From: Zopfochytrium polystomum
Lineage: Eukaryota; Chytridiomycota; Chytridiomycetes; Chytridiales; Chytridiaceae
Length of the DNA: 64,000 nucleotides
Direction of reading: 5' to 3'
NCBI GenBank assembly: GCA_025765615.1
Contig: JAIVFJ010000062.1
Coordinates: forward strand, 1-64,000
Shown here: in pieces, positions 21,806-34,299 of the stretch
How positions within the stretch are numbered: the stretch's first letter is position 1
Layout: the number at the start of each line of letters is the position of its first letter
Notes under the pieces: model-generated
What the model was told of the DNA's origin: nothing
The model's input: only the letters and a program-made list of their open reading frames with translations
Databases searched by the model: none
Program-made: the position numbers and the translations under genes

Positions 21806-23735
21806 TCACTTCTTCACCACCTTCTTCGCCGCCAGCCTCAGCCTCCCTACCAACGAGTTCTTCGCCGCCTCCTCAATCTCCATATCAATCTGGTCCCAAA
21901 TCGACAGTTCCCCGCCGCTGGTTCCGCCGGCTCCCGAGCTCCCGCCTCCGACCGCAACCGAGTGCCGCTTCCGCATCATGGCCTCGTCCAGCGGGACCGT
22001 GCGCACGCTGGACGTCGTCGACAGAAGGACGGGGTTGGTGATGGGCGGGACGGGCGGCGGAGGGTCCGAGAGCACGCTGTAGGGGACCGCGTCAGCGGAG
22101 GTGCGGCGGGCGAGGGTTGTCGGCGCCGACGAGGAGGACGCGGGAGGTTGTGATGGGGGTAGAGGGCTGGTCGGACCCGCGGAGGCGGCGACGTTGGGCC
22201 ATTTGGGACCGCGGATCCAGCCGGCGGCGGCGGCGGCTGCGGCGTTGAGGGTCGACGCGGTGGAAACGGGGGAGGAGGCGGAGGCGGCGGAGGGCGGGGA
22301 GGCGAAGGCTGGGTTGCTGGTGTTGTTGTTGCGGAGGCCGTCGTTGGACATGGACCGCATCCGCGAGAAGCCGGCTGTGACGTATGACTGTTTTGGCGGG
22401 CGGAGGGACTGCGGCGAGCTCGGGTACTGTTGCTGGTGGTTGAGGCTCGGGTGGGGCGATTGGCTGTTGTACCGCGCATGCGAGGCGGGAGGCGGCGTGT
22501 ACGGCAGGTTAGTGGTGAGGATCGGGCCTGCGCGGATCGCCTGCACGCTCGAGTCGATCACGGAGGAGGCGGTGGACGTGTCGGAGAGCGCGGGGGAGAC
22601 GGGCGATGCAGAAGGCAGCGACGGGGAGGAGGCTGCAGAGCCGAAGCTGGAAGTTGGGGTCGATTGTGGCTCCGGCGCCCGGATCCAGCTGCTGCTGTGG
22701 TGTGGACCAGGCCTCGTAAGAAGGTCCAGGGCGGCGCGATGGACTGTACGAAGCGTCAGCAAACGCGGAGGGGCTGCCAACGTCGAGCTTTAGCAGGTGG
22801 GCCTTGGACGACGAAGGTGGGCTTTTGATGCTTGGCGGTGGAGGCATCGGCAGCGGCTTCCTGCTGGTGGCGACGGCAAGGCCGGGAACAGACTTTGATC
22901 GCTGGTTTGTGCTGGAGGACGGAGGTGGCGGGACGTAGTCGTCCTTGATGAGAAGGTGGCCCGTGCGTTCTTTCACAGAGTGGTTGCTGATGCGTTGGTG
23001 GTTGAGTGAGGATTGGTGATTGAGGGAGGATTGGCGGATGGGGGCAACTGGCTTGGCAATGGGAGTTGGTGCTGCCGCAGCAGCAGTCGATGGCATCGAG
23101 GAAGATGGAGTGAAAGACGGTAGTGACGATGACGAGGACGTTGAGTGAAGGCGAGAGGTCGACATGGATGCGGACCGTGACAGCGGGGACGAGTACGACG
23201 GCGTGTATGAAGTGGAGGTGGGCGAGGCCGATCCCCGCACTGAGAACGACAGATCCAGCTTCGATCCGGCATCGCCTTCCGAAGAGAAGAGACTGCTCGA
23301 GAGGAGAACAGATCGCAGGTCTTCGTTGTGTGGCTTGCTTTTTTGGGTTGTCGTGGAGGCGGCGGAGGAGGAGGAGAATGGTCCTGACGAATAGGGGGAG
23401 TGCGCGGACTTTGATAAGGAGGCAGGGGTTGATGACGAGCCCAGCTTTGATTCGAGGATGGAAAGCAGATCTTCTTCCAGGAGACTTGTGGTGGAGGATA
23501 GCGGCGACGACACGGCCTTTGCAGTAGAAGACGACGACGACGACGGCGACGACAAAGATTGGTAGCGTGCTGGCAAAGAAGGAGAAGACGACGGTGCGGA
23601 CGAAAATGCCTTTGACGAGCTGGATCGAGACGACGACGACGACGATGGCGGCTGCGTCGACGGAGTCCACGTGTAGACGGTCGTCGAGGACGCCGGCGGC
23701 GCCGATGCCGCTGTCGGGGACTGGGACGCCGACAT
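21806..23735 (-). CDS. Ser/Pro-rich disordered protein, uncharacterised (one frame break)
   Basis: The ATG at 23735-23733 opens MSASQSPTAASAPPASSTTV. The N-terminal frame is open to about 22640, and the C-terminal frame is open from about 22680 to the stop at 21806. They overlap near SYEAWSTPQQQLDPGAG, so one base is missing or extra there. The protein (about 640 aa) is dominated by Ser, Pro and Thr with little predicted fold. Islands of normal composition are LLEEDLLSILESKLG, NEDLRSVLLSSSLFSSEGDA, VKERTGHLLIKDDYVPPPP and the C-terminus LSIWDQIDMEIEEAAKNSLV with GRLRLAAKKVVKK, a likely amphipathic helix. No domain is recognised; it could be a scaffold or signalling protein. Confidence 0.6.
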
Positions 23736-24176
23736 TGGGAAATAACCAATGAAGAAAGACAAACAAAAATTGCCCCAAAAAGGAAATCGATGTTGGGCCC
23801 TCGGAAAAATATATGCCCAATGTTATACATGTAGCTCCCAAGAAGACCTTGGTTCTACACTAGAGGACGTTCCACCAGCAAGCCATTTACACCGCTTGCG
23901 CTTGCAATGGAATCAAAATAACCTTAATATGCTGAATAGGTTGAACAGCAGCGGGTGCCTTGATGGCACGGCCCATCTGAGCCACAGTGGTATTTTTTAA
24001 AGAGCTTTCACGGGCGAAGGGAGGCATCTGACATATGGTCGCGTTGATGCATGCTCCTTCACTCTTCCTGATTTTGACCAAAGAAGTCTTTCACCACCCT
24101 TTCTTCGGTCTGTCTTCCAGGTTGGGTACTCAAAGTTTCGACGTCAGCGGCAAGGATCTTTCAATGTTCGACCAAT

Positions 24177-24225
<49 letters not shown>

Positions 24226-24739
24226 TGAGAGAGACACGCCCGCGCACGAGAAGCAAATTTTTCCGAAGAATGAAAGCCCGCCACTGCTTGCTCAACGCTG
24301 CGGCCGCGCGTTTTCCTTCCTTCCATGGAAAGCTTTTGGCAACGGCACACACACATTCTGCATTCTCTGTCTGCCTGCCCGGTCTGTTCCTCCTTCTTCT
24401 CCAAGTGTTTTTTGTTTGGCGCAACCAAGCCGCTCTTGGCCGCTCGTTTTCCTCTTCGATTGTCTTCAAAGAGTAGCGGTCAACCTTCGTCTGTCTGTCG
24501 CTGCCCCTATCCGCCCCAGCTTCACGCATTGGACGAATTGGCAGCAAACAGCAAAGAAAGTTCTGTCTCTCTCTCTGTCTCTCTGTCTCTCTCTCTCTGT
24601 CTGTCTGCCTGTCTGTCTCTCTCGCACACCATCCACCATCCTTTCTCTGTCTCTTCTTTCCCTCCATCCCGTCTGGCATTGCAATAATATTTCTCTGCCT
24701 CGCCGCACTCCTCCTCCACCCATTCCCGCCGCCGCTGCA
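23736..24739. other. Shared upstream region of two divergent genes
   Basis: This separates the minus-strand Ser-rich gene and the plus-strand phosphatase and should hold both promoters. It contains a (GA)n tract at 24178-24222 and a CT/GT-rich tract at 24567-24630. No gene is supported. Confidence 0.55.
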
Positions 24740-26495
24740 ATGGCCTCCTCGACGCCGTTAGCCTCTGCAACCCCGCCGTCTTCGTCGCTCTCCATCGCTC
24801 CCACACCCGCCCCAGTCCCTCACGGCCGACGGCAAGCACGCCATCCCAGGCTCAACCTCGCCATCCCCGCCCCGCCCCCTCCGAACGCCCAGTTCGCCTC
24901 CCTCTCGGCCTTCCCCGCATTCGCCGCTCCAAGCTCGGAGAAAATGACCATGACGATGAACCCCTCCGTGGCTCAACACTCTGCGCCTGGCCCGCTCTCT
25001 GCCATGCCCTCCTCCACCGTCACCGCCTCTGCCAGAAGTGCTTCTTCGACCGTCCCCCGCCGCTTCTCTCTTCGCATCGACACCGCATCCGCCGCCGTTG
25101 CCGCCGGATCGCCGTCCATGCCGTCGGCAGCCGCCGCCGCCGTCCCGCGCTGCATGGACTCATCGTCGTCCTCGTTTGTCACCGCCCCGAGCGTCCCGAT
25201 GCCGCCCCCGTCAGACAACGTGCCCTCGATGCGCTACAACCACAGCCTGCGCCGCCCGAGCAGCCCCGCCTACATCCCAACGTCGCCGTTGCAGCCTCCG
25301 GAAACCCCGACCTCGGCCCTCTCGGCACGCTTCCAGGCGCTCCTGAGCGCACCGTCCTCCGCCGTCCCTTCTGCCTCGCAGGACCTAAAGTCCCCGCTGG
25401 CGTCCCGCCTCCCCCTCCCATCCTCGCCACCCACCCCCATCCAACCCAACGCACCCTTCTCCGCCGCAGCGGGCGCCGCCGCCATCACGGGCACCTCCTT
25501 CCTCTCCAACTCCCTCGGCGAAGCCGAAGCGCTCGACAACCACGACCGCGTCAATGACCTCTACCAATTCCGGCCCGATCGAGATCCTCCCTGGCCTGCT
25601 CCTCGGCTCCGAGCACAACGCATGCGATCGCGAATTGATGGAGCGCTTCGGCGTCGTCTGCGTCCTCAACGTCGCCGAGGAGGTGGTCAACCCGCTGCTC
25701 GAGGTCGAGGCAGGGTCGAATGAGGAGGAGGTGCGGAGGAAGAGGAGACGGTCGGCGGGGAGCGAGATCTTGAGGGATGTCGATTGGGAGGAGGTAGCGC
25801 CGCTGTCGTGGGAGCAGATTGTGAGCTGGCGGGACCCCGTGGCGATGGAGACGACGCTGGCCGCCCCTCTGACTGGTCTTGGCGGCGATACTGGAGACTC
25901 TGCGGCCTCTATCGATGCGTCGCTCGTCCCGCTTCGGAAACGACGACGGTCCACGACTGGGCCGGTGCCCACGGTGGCTCCAGCCACTCCCGCTGTCTCC
26001 CTCGACCACCCGACAACAGACCCCACCCCCGACCTCGTCTCCACCACTGCTCCGTCCTCCCCCATCGAGCCCTCTGCAGATACTCCCGCCGCCCTCGACG
26101 TCACCCTCGACACCAACGACGACACTACCGCCCTCCGCCCCCTCCCCTTCTACAAAAAGCTCCCCTGGTCCCACTCCGAGCAGCACATCGCCCGCTCTTT
26201 CCCAACCGCATTCGCCTTCATCGACCTCGCCCTCTCCCTCTCCGCCTCCTCTTCCTCCTCCGCGCAGCTGCCCCCACACCCGTCGATCCTCGTCGCGTGC
26301 CAGCAAGGCATCTCGCGCTCCGCGTCGCTCGTCATTGCCTACGTGATGCGACGGCTGGGTCTGCCGCTCGCAGACGCGTACGAGCACGTCAAGGATAGGA
26401 GCCCGTGGGTCGCGCCGAATATGTGGTTTTTGGGGCAGTTGGCTGAGTTTGAGGTCGTGATGCGGACCGGAGGGTACGAGCGGTATCTGTCTTGA
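24740..26495 (+). CDS. Dual-specificity protein phosphatase, MAP-kinase phosphatase type (one frame break)
   Basis: The ATG at 24740 (GCTGCAATGG context) opens a roughly 270-residue Pro/Ser/Ala-rich N-terminal region. The catalytic part is one frame over from about 25554: GPIEILPGLLLGSEHNACDR and FGVVCVLNVAEE, a 150-residue low-complexity insert, FYKKLPWSHSEQHIARSFPT, then the active-site loop VACQQGISRSASLVIAYVMR. This has the C-x2-G-x-S-R signature with Ala where most relatives have His before the Cys. WVAPNMWFLGQLAEFE closes the domain. Such enzymes dephosphorylate Thr and Tyr of MAP kinases, as yeast Msg5 does. The two frames must be joined by a single-base correction near 25560, or the enzyme starts at the ATG at 25554. 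Confidence 0.82.
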
Positions 26496-27890
26496 GGGTT
26501 AGCTCTATTTTGGCGTTGCCTGCCTCGGCAATTTCTGTTCCCCCACCTTTTTTAGTTGTGCGTTGCGTCTGTTTTCTTGCTTATGGTACCAATGCGTTTC
26601 TCCTTTTTTTTTCCAACCTACTTGCGCGAAAAACGTGGGATTGGGGAATCCCACTGCAAACTAATCTCCTTTTCCTTTTTTTTTTTTTTTTTTTTTTTTT
26701 TGGGCGGGTTCCTGTTCAAATACTTAGCAAAAGTTTGGGTCTTTTCTTCCCACCTGCTTTCTCTTTTTCCCCCTCAGCCTTTCCTTCTTCCTCCAAAAAG
26801 TCTATCGGGATTCTCCTTTCCGTCTACCTGCGCTCAGCTCTCCCTGCAGCAACCCCCATGCGAAACCACTCCCCGCTTCAAGGATATCCACCGCCTTTCT
26901 TCTACTTCCTGGCCTGTGCTTTTTTATTGTTGCGTGCGTTTTTTAGTGTGTTGTGCAGTGAAACCACGATGTCTTTCTTGTTTTGTTCCCTTTCTTTCTT
27001 CGTTGTGTTGGGGTGCATGGGGGTTATCTGTGATCCTTCCCCCTTCCCCCTACCCCCTCTTGCGTTGCGTTTCATGTTCAAAAAGAAATGAAGCAGGTTT
27101 GAATTTTGAAGTAACATTTCGCGAGGCAGCAGCCTCGGGCGGGACTTGCAACCTTCTCTTGGCACCAGACCCGACGCGTTCGGCGAGCCACTCTCTCTCC
27201 CTCTCTCTCTCTCGCTCGCGGTCCCAGCTGATGCGCGGCGAGGGAAATTGAACGAGCCCGTCCTCCGTAACGTAAAGAAGGAAAAATGTGAACGATACCC
27301 AAGCATCGCGGCTGTTGATTGGTGGGACTTGGTGCAACTCCTCCCTTTCCATGTATTCTGTTGGGACTGACGCGAATGCCCGCAGTCCGCAGCAGCAAGA
27401 AACGACAATTCAGCGATCCCATCACCCTATAAATGGGGAAGCCTGCCCTTACCCTTCTTTCAGTTTTTTCCCTCTCTGGCGTTCCAACAGTCCTCTTCAA
27501 TGCGATTCTAACTTTCGCCTTTTACTAAAGTTAGCCGTGTTGGAGCGCCGCTTGCTGAGAGTGTGCGAATTTTTTGAAACAAACCATTCTCCCAAACGGG
27601 GGAAAGGTCTCTGTACCAGGCAGTAGTTGATGAAAAAACGGCGAGGTGTTACCTTTGACAGAAGCGTCGTGGGCCTTGAACGACGGCGACTGGGAGTTGG
27701 AGGGGGTGCTGGGGAGCGGTGGCAGCGAGTTCGCTGTAATCATAACAGAGGAACTTGAACTTATTGTCTGACTGACCCTAAGGCACTTGCGAGACGTATG
27801 AGACATGAGCGCGGGCCAAGTGTTGCGTGTTGCCTCATCTCCACCCTCGAGGGTGTAAAAGATAATACCTCGGCCTCACAATTATCATTC
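26496..27890. other. Long intergenic stretch with T-runs; no firm gene
   Basis: This is pyrimidine-rich on the plus strand (a T-run of about 28 at 26674-26701). A short minus-strand exon-like frame around 27745-27650 (LPPLPSTPSNSQSPSFKAHD, then ASVKG followed by GTAACA) could belong to a small spliced gene, but no partner exons were found. Confidence 0.4.
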
Positions 27891-27923
27891 GCCTAAAGCA
27901 GCCAGCGCTTCATCGCAGGTCTG

Positions 27924-28400
27924 TCAATCGCAATAGCCCCTCTGATGCTCCAGCACTCGGATTCTGCCGAGCATCTCACTCGCCTCGGCGTCAGCGTCCA
28001 ACACCATCTTCCCGCTCTCCACGAGCCTCGCGAACGTGGCCATGTAACGTCCACGGATACGTCTCCGTCGCCAGCAACTCCGCCAAGGCCCGCCCGCCCA
28101 CCTCTTGGCCCACCGGGGTCTTCCGAAGCTTCCCAGCAGCATCTGCTGCGCTGCCGCCCACCTGGCCTCCGAGTTGACGCAGTAGAACGATCGCGAGACG
28201 GTTGCGAGCGCGCAGTCGGAGCGATCGAGGCCACGGTCGACGGCGACGAGCAGGATCGAGCGGAGCACTTCCGGGGGAAGGTTGCGGATCGCGCTGGCTA
28301 TGCTTGTCCGGGAGGAGGGAGGATGTACGAGAGGTGGACGGGCTCGTGTTCTCGTACATCCTCCTCCCTGACAGAGTTTGATAGGCTCCTTTGGCTTCAG
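27924..28400 (-). pseudogene. F-box/ankyrin relic with internal deletion
   Basis: The minus-strand frame contains an F-box-like start, AIRNLPPEVLRSILLVAVDR, with GLDRSDCALATVSRSF. It then jumps to the family's C-terminus, FARLVESGKMVLDADAEASE and MLGRIRVLEH, ending at 27924. Compared with the divergent neighbour (28615-29556), the whole ankyrin region is missing. There is no ATG at the frame's start. Confidence 0.7.
28318..28364. repeat. Perfect 15-bp inverted repeat
   Basis: GGAGGATGTACGAGA at 28318-28332 and its exact complement at 28350-28364 are separated by 17 bases. The repeat lies at the 5' end of the minus-strand F-box relic, between the two divergent F-box genes. It could be a hairpin or the scar of the inversion that created the divergent pair. 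Confidence 0.9.
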
Positions 28401-28614
28401 ACAAAACACGTCAACGCACGGGAAAGTCTAACGCGGCTCTCACGTGGAACAAAGAGTGGTTTCCACAGTGGCTCTCTCTCCCGCACTCTCTGTTTTTTGC
28501 CTTCGTTCGACAGTCGCTTGTTCGGTGAAGGCATTTCCTGGATTCTTCGACTGCGCCACGCCCGATCGCGAGATCCTCGGCGTTGCGGTGAAAGTTGTGG
28601 TGGACGCGATCGCC

Positions 28615-29556
28615 ATGTCTGAGATGCGGTTAAGCGCGACCACGATGTCGGCGCCGCACCGGCACAGATGTCCCACCTGGAGAAGCAGCGCCATCTGCAA
28701 CCTTCCTCCGGAGGTGCTCCGGTCGATCCTGCTCACCGCCGTCAACCACCGCCTCGATCGCTCCTACTACGTGCTTGCGACCGTCTCGCGTTCGTTCCAC
28801 CGCGTCCTCGCCGACGACTCAGGTCAAGCACGCCATCCTCCGCGCGAATTGGGACCGCGATCTCCTTCCTCTGCTCGAGTGCTGGGCCGGCGCGCCGGAC
28901 CGTGGAGCGCCTTCTGACGACCCTCCTTGCCACCGACGCCGCCAAACTCGTCGCGGCAACGGCCGCCGCAGCCTCCTCCGTCGCTGCTCGACTTTGCCGT
29001 CCACAACGGCTTCCTCGACCTCGCCCGCCTGCTGCTGGAAAGCGGCGCAGACCCGAACCGCCACGATCCCTTCACCGGATACGACGACTGCGCTTCGCCC
29101 GTCTGGGCCGCCCTGTCGCGCGACAATATCGCGATGCTCCGGCTGCTCGTCGAGTTTGGCGCGGTGAACCCGGACAGCTTTGGCGAGACGGGCCACGCGG
29201 CGGCGAGGTCGGCAGCCGCGCACAGGCTGCTGTTGGAGGCTTCTGAAGACCCCGACGGGCCGACAATGGTGCTGCAGGCTGGGTTCGCGCGGGGGGACGT
29301 TGGGACGGTACGACTGGCGCTCGCGGTGGAGGTGGGCGGGCGGGGGCTGGCAGAGATACTGGCGACGACAACGCTGCGTCGTGCGCCAGACGTGGCGACG
29401 AACGCGAGGCTCATAGAGTGCGCGAAGATGGTGTTAGACGCTGGCGCCGACGCGACAGAGATGTTGGTCCGGATCCGAGAGCTGGAGCATAAGAAGTGCT
29501 TCTCCGTGGGCCCCCTAAAGGAGCTTAAAGAAAATTTGATGTCTGCGATGAGGTAA
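28615..29556 (+). pseudogene. F-box/ankyrin-repeat protein with several frame breaks
   Basis: From the ATG at 28615 the frame gives an F-box-like segment (CNLPPEVLRSILLTAVNHRL, then DRSYYVLATVSRSFHRVL). The frame changes near 28815, 28890 and 28980. An ankyrin region follows: LLDFAVHNGFLDLARLLLES with GADPNRHD, and ALSRDNIAMLRLLVEFGAVN. The conserved tail is NARLIECAKMVLDAGADATE with MLVRIRELEHKK, stop at 29556. F-box proteins recruit substrates to SCF ubiquitin ligases, with ankyrin repeats as the binding part. Three breaks within 200 bases suggest decay, but sequence error is possible. Confidence 0.65.
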
Positions 29557-29789
29557 GGTATGGGCAATCTGTTGTGGGAAGAGACTAGGAGGAATCGTGA
29601 CCCCGCATCATCCATTCGCACCTGGAGATTTGTACTCTTGAACACAAAATCGTTCATTCAGTATCGCTCCGCGAACGCCCTTGCAGCCGTTACTGCAAAA
29701 CCACAGTGGGGACGATCTGCGATCTTTTCAAAGAAAGTGAGGAAGATGGCAACACTGCAATTATAAAAGGGTAGTGAAAACGACTCTTT

Positions 29790-30040
29790 TATTCATTTCC
29801 CCGAAGAAGAAAAAAGTGGGCGGGCGAGCCGTTTCTGGTTGGCACCAGAGAGGAAACGCTTGCACCTTCTGGCACATCAGAAGAATAGCGCAGGCGCTCC
29901 CACGGTCGTTAAAGTGTGGCGTGTACGAAAGCTTGGAGAGTCAAAGGAAAAGAGTGTGAGGGCGACTCCGACCCAACTTACATGGAGATCATGTGAAAGC
30001 GAGGATAGGAGGTGGTAAAAAACAGAAAGGAGTGAGGGAG
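29790..30040 (+). repeat. 3' flank of OPT gene, duplicated at 34090-34350
   Basis: Blocks such as CACCTTCTGGCACATCAGAAG, AATAG(C/T)GCAGGCGCTC and CACGGTCGTT reappear at 34165-34210. ATGGA...ATCATGT...AAGCGAGGA reappears at 34300-34325. The repeat shows that the OPT duplication extended past the stop codon. The rest of 29557-30081 has no gene. Confidence 0.85.
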
Positions 30041-30081
30041 CAATTTCGATGGCGACCGTTTTAACAAATCACCACCGCTCA

Positions 30082-32919
30082 TCAAGCTTGACCAAAGCTG
30101 ATACTGTTACAGTAGTCGTCTTTGGTGATGTCATACTCCCTTCCGAAGTTGCCCCCGTAGTTTGCGTTGCCCTGGCACGTCAAGTAGTAGTCTGGCGCGC
30201 AGCCCTCAGCGTCTGCGAACTGCACCTTGCTGAAGGGCAGCGTAATCTGGTACGCGGCGTTGAATGTAAACGCGAAAAACGTCACGGTCAGCGCGACGGC
30301 CGTTCCAGAGTCGGCGGCGGCGGACAGTACGTATGCGTACTTTTTCCACCACGCGTGGTTGTGCTTCTTGACAAAGTAGTTGACCGCGAGGCCGACCACG
30401 AGCGGCATGATCATATCCGCGCGCGAGCTGTTGATCTGCACGGGGAAGACGGCGATCAGTGGCACGTTGACGAGATGCCAGTAGCCGTTTGGGTAGAGCT
30501 TGTGCATGGCGAACGGGATGATAGGTGCGACGAAGCCGGCGAGGAAGCCCCAGAGGGTGGAGACGTAGGGCGACCCCGGGCCGAAGAATCGCGCCGGGCC
30601 GATGGCGCCCCAAATCGCCCCGGCGTTCAGGAACACGTTGAAGGAACTCGCGGTCCAACCCAGGGGCGGCTCGTCGGACTGCAGTTTCCAGATCTTGCCG
30701 GACGACGGATCGTTGGGTACAATGTATTCTGCCTTGTCGGAGCGTCCAAAGGACTCGTAGATGCCGAATGACACGAAGACACTGACGACCGCGGCGAGTA
30801 TGGTGCCGAATAGCTGGACGGTGAACATGGCGCGGGGCGGGACTTTCAGGTAGTGGCCGAGCTTTAGGTCTGCAACGAGTTGAAGGCCCTGGTACATGGA
30901 CATGTACGACAGCGTCTTGAACGACATGACGGCGGCGATGCGACCAGGCAGAATGAGCCCAATGAGGAACTCGGACATGACGTTTAGACCGATCTGCTGG
31001 CCGGAGATGGCTTGGATTGTTCCGATTGGGATGACAGACACGATGGCTAAGAGGAGGCCAAGGATAACGCCCCACCACGGAAGGTCGAAGCCGCCCCACT
31101 GACAAACAGCAATCGCAACCACGAGGTTAACGGCAAGAAGGATAATGTACCAAAGGTCTGGGACGTCAGGGTACACGTCCATCATTTTTGCGTGCACATC
31201 TGAGCTGTCGAGGTCGCGCATGGCGGTTCGGAAACGGCGCCAAATGTCAGAGCCGTACCAGAGACCGACGTGGACGAGAGCTGACACAAAGACGATGAAT
31301 GAGGTCAGGTACTCGATGGCAAAGTAGGAGGTGATGCGCATGGGGGCCAGCTGGTTGTAGAGATCTTCTTTGAGTCTCAGCGATGCCTTGTCGACCAGCG
31401 ACCGTGAGGGAACGTATGAGCCGTTATTGTCAAACAGATCAGGAGTGTTGAGAGTGAACCCAAGGAAATAACGGCCGGTTCCATTTGGACCTGCCCGTTT
31501 CAGTTGAATGTTGGAGAGAGAGAGAGAAAAGGCAAAGAGACAGGCGGAATGCGGTTTCAGCAACGTGCGAATGTCTTACGATCACGTCTGCTGATAATAT
31601 ACCTTGGTGAGGGTTCGTCCCGATATCGAAGTCCTTGCCAAACGCATTGTTAACCCAGACGAGAGGAATAATCACTGTGCATGTTGAAGCCATGAGAAAG
31701 AGAAGTATGAATAGCATGGCTATCAGGTAAATTACCATAAAGGAAGAACCACACCCCAAGGACCTGATTCAATAGAGCCCAAAGAGGAGTTGTAATTGGA
31801 TTCTGGACTTGAATGACGGACCAGTCGAGCGTGAGCGCAAACAAACCGATTCCACCCCTTGGCTGGGCGGATCCAAGACCCCGCAAAACCTTGGCCGTAT
31901 ACGACGACGGGATGGCCGAGTCGTTCGACAGTTTCGGCGCAACATAGCAGAGCAATGAGATGGAAGCGAGCACGGGCATGAGGAACAGCGGAAACCATTC
32001 CCAGAGAAAGATGAGGGCCACGGCGATCCAGAAGAAGGCGAATCGGGACAGCCTGAGCTTTCCGTTCGCGCCAGGCGTGTTTGGTTCGTGGAGCGAATTG
32101 AGCATCGCGATGATTGACAGGTTGGTGGGCCAAAGCATGGCGGCGGGGCGGACGAGGTATCGGCGACAGAGACCAGCGAGACCGTAGCCGAAGCACTGGG
32201 TCACAATGGCAAAGAAGACGCAGGCAACCGTGGTGAGATCCGGCTGGTAGAGTTGGTATTTTTGACCGATGATGTTTAAGAGGGCGTAGGTGAAGTTGGC
32301 ACCGCAAGACGAAGCGACGTAGATGAGGGCATGCTCCTTGTGGTTGAACTTGCCGGGGTTTAACGTTAGCCCGAAAACTTTGCCTGTTGGGAGGGCCCAG
32401 GACATGAAGATGCCGATCGGGTACGACACGAGGACGCCAACTATCGCGTTCAATTGCTGGAAACAGAGTTAGATTGATCTAATGAGGTCGGGAACACTTA
32501 CAAAGTAGTTGGTCCTGAAGTAGAACAAGGTGTTCACCGCCGAAAGCAGCACGTTGAAGATGATGCCGAGGAACGCAACTCGAAACGTCAAGGCTGGAAG
32601 AGTAGGATCATCGGTGCGAGGAACGACGGCGTCGACGATGTCGTAAATCTCATCGAGAATCTCGCCGCTGGCGAAAGTAAAATACATCAACAAGAATTGC
32701 AGACAATCGACGCGATAGTACCTCTCTGGATCGGCTTCCCCATTCTTGTCAAATTCGATCTTTCTCTCCACAGCGTCTTGCAGGTCGCCCTCTGATAGAA
32801 CGTACGGACCTTGCTCTTTGATCGAAAGAGGAAATGGGGAATGAGTGGACGTGGGCGGCGAAGCCAGGACCATTAACGTCTTCTAAAAATTTACCGTCTT
32901 CTTCCGTGGTGTGCACCAT
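30082..32919 (-). CDS. OPT-family oligopeptide transporter
   Basis: This is a proton-coupled plasma-membrane transporter of short peptides. The ATG is at 32919-32917 (MVHTTEED). Exons are 32919-32895, 32815-32502, 32456-31736, 31674-31603 and 31490-30082; all phases fit and give 846 aa, normal for the family. A further in-frame 54-base intron within exon 2 (GTACTA...GCCAG) may be removed, giving 828 aa with PESGEILDE. OPT landmarks are DDPTLPALTFRVAFLGIIFN, LNPGKFNHKEHALIYVASSC, FFWIAVALIFLWEWFPLFLM, WWGVILGLLLAIVSVIPIG with TIQAISGQQIGLNVMSEFLI, and KLGHYLKVPPRAMF. About 14 hydrophobic helices are visible. The gene is fully open, unlike its decayed duplicate at 34300-35250. Confidence 0.93.
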
Positions 32920-33930
<1,011 letters not shown>

Positions 33931-34299
33931 TTTGCCTATACAGCTTTACGATCATCAATCGCAGGCGCGTCCTCTGTTGAGGCCATCTGAACTATTGTCG
34001 GCGTCAGGGTTCTGGGCTCACAGATTCAATTGCTGGATCGAACGCTTCATTTGGCACTCGTTTCGTGGAAAAGTAGATAATATTTTCATCTCAATACAGA
34101 AAGAAGAAATGAAGAGTAAGAGAGCGACTGTTTCTCGTTGGCGACAGAGGAGACACCAAGCACCTTCTGGTACGCCAGAAGAATAGTGCAGGCGCTCTCA
34201 CGGTCGTTGAAATGTGCAAAGCATGGATGTTGAAGGCAAAAGAATGCGAGAGCGACATTGGGACAGACCAAACCACGGTGGACCCCCACCCAGCTCACA

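Noticed and set aside
22101..22828. Plus-strand frames antisense to the Ser-rich protein
   Set aside because: Composition is the complement of Ser/Pro codons and there is no start or domain support.
30049..30771. 240-codon plus-strand frame antisense to the OPT gene
   Set aside because: It is a shadow of the transporter's codon usage; the minus strand has verified splice sites and conserved motifs.
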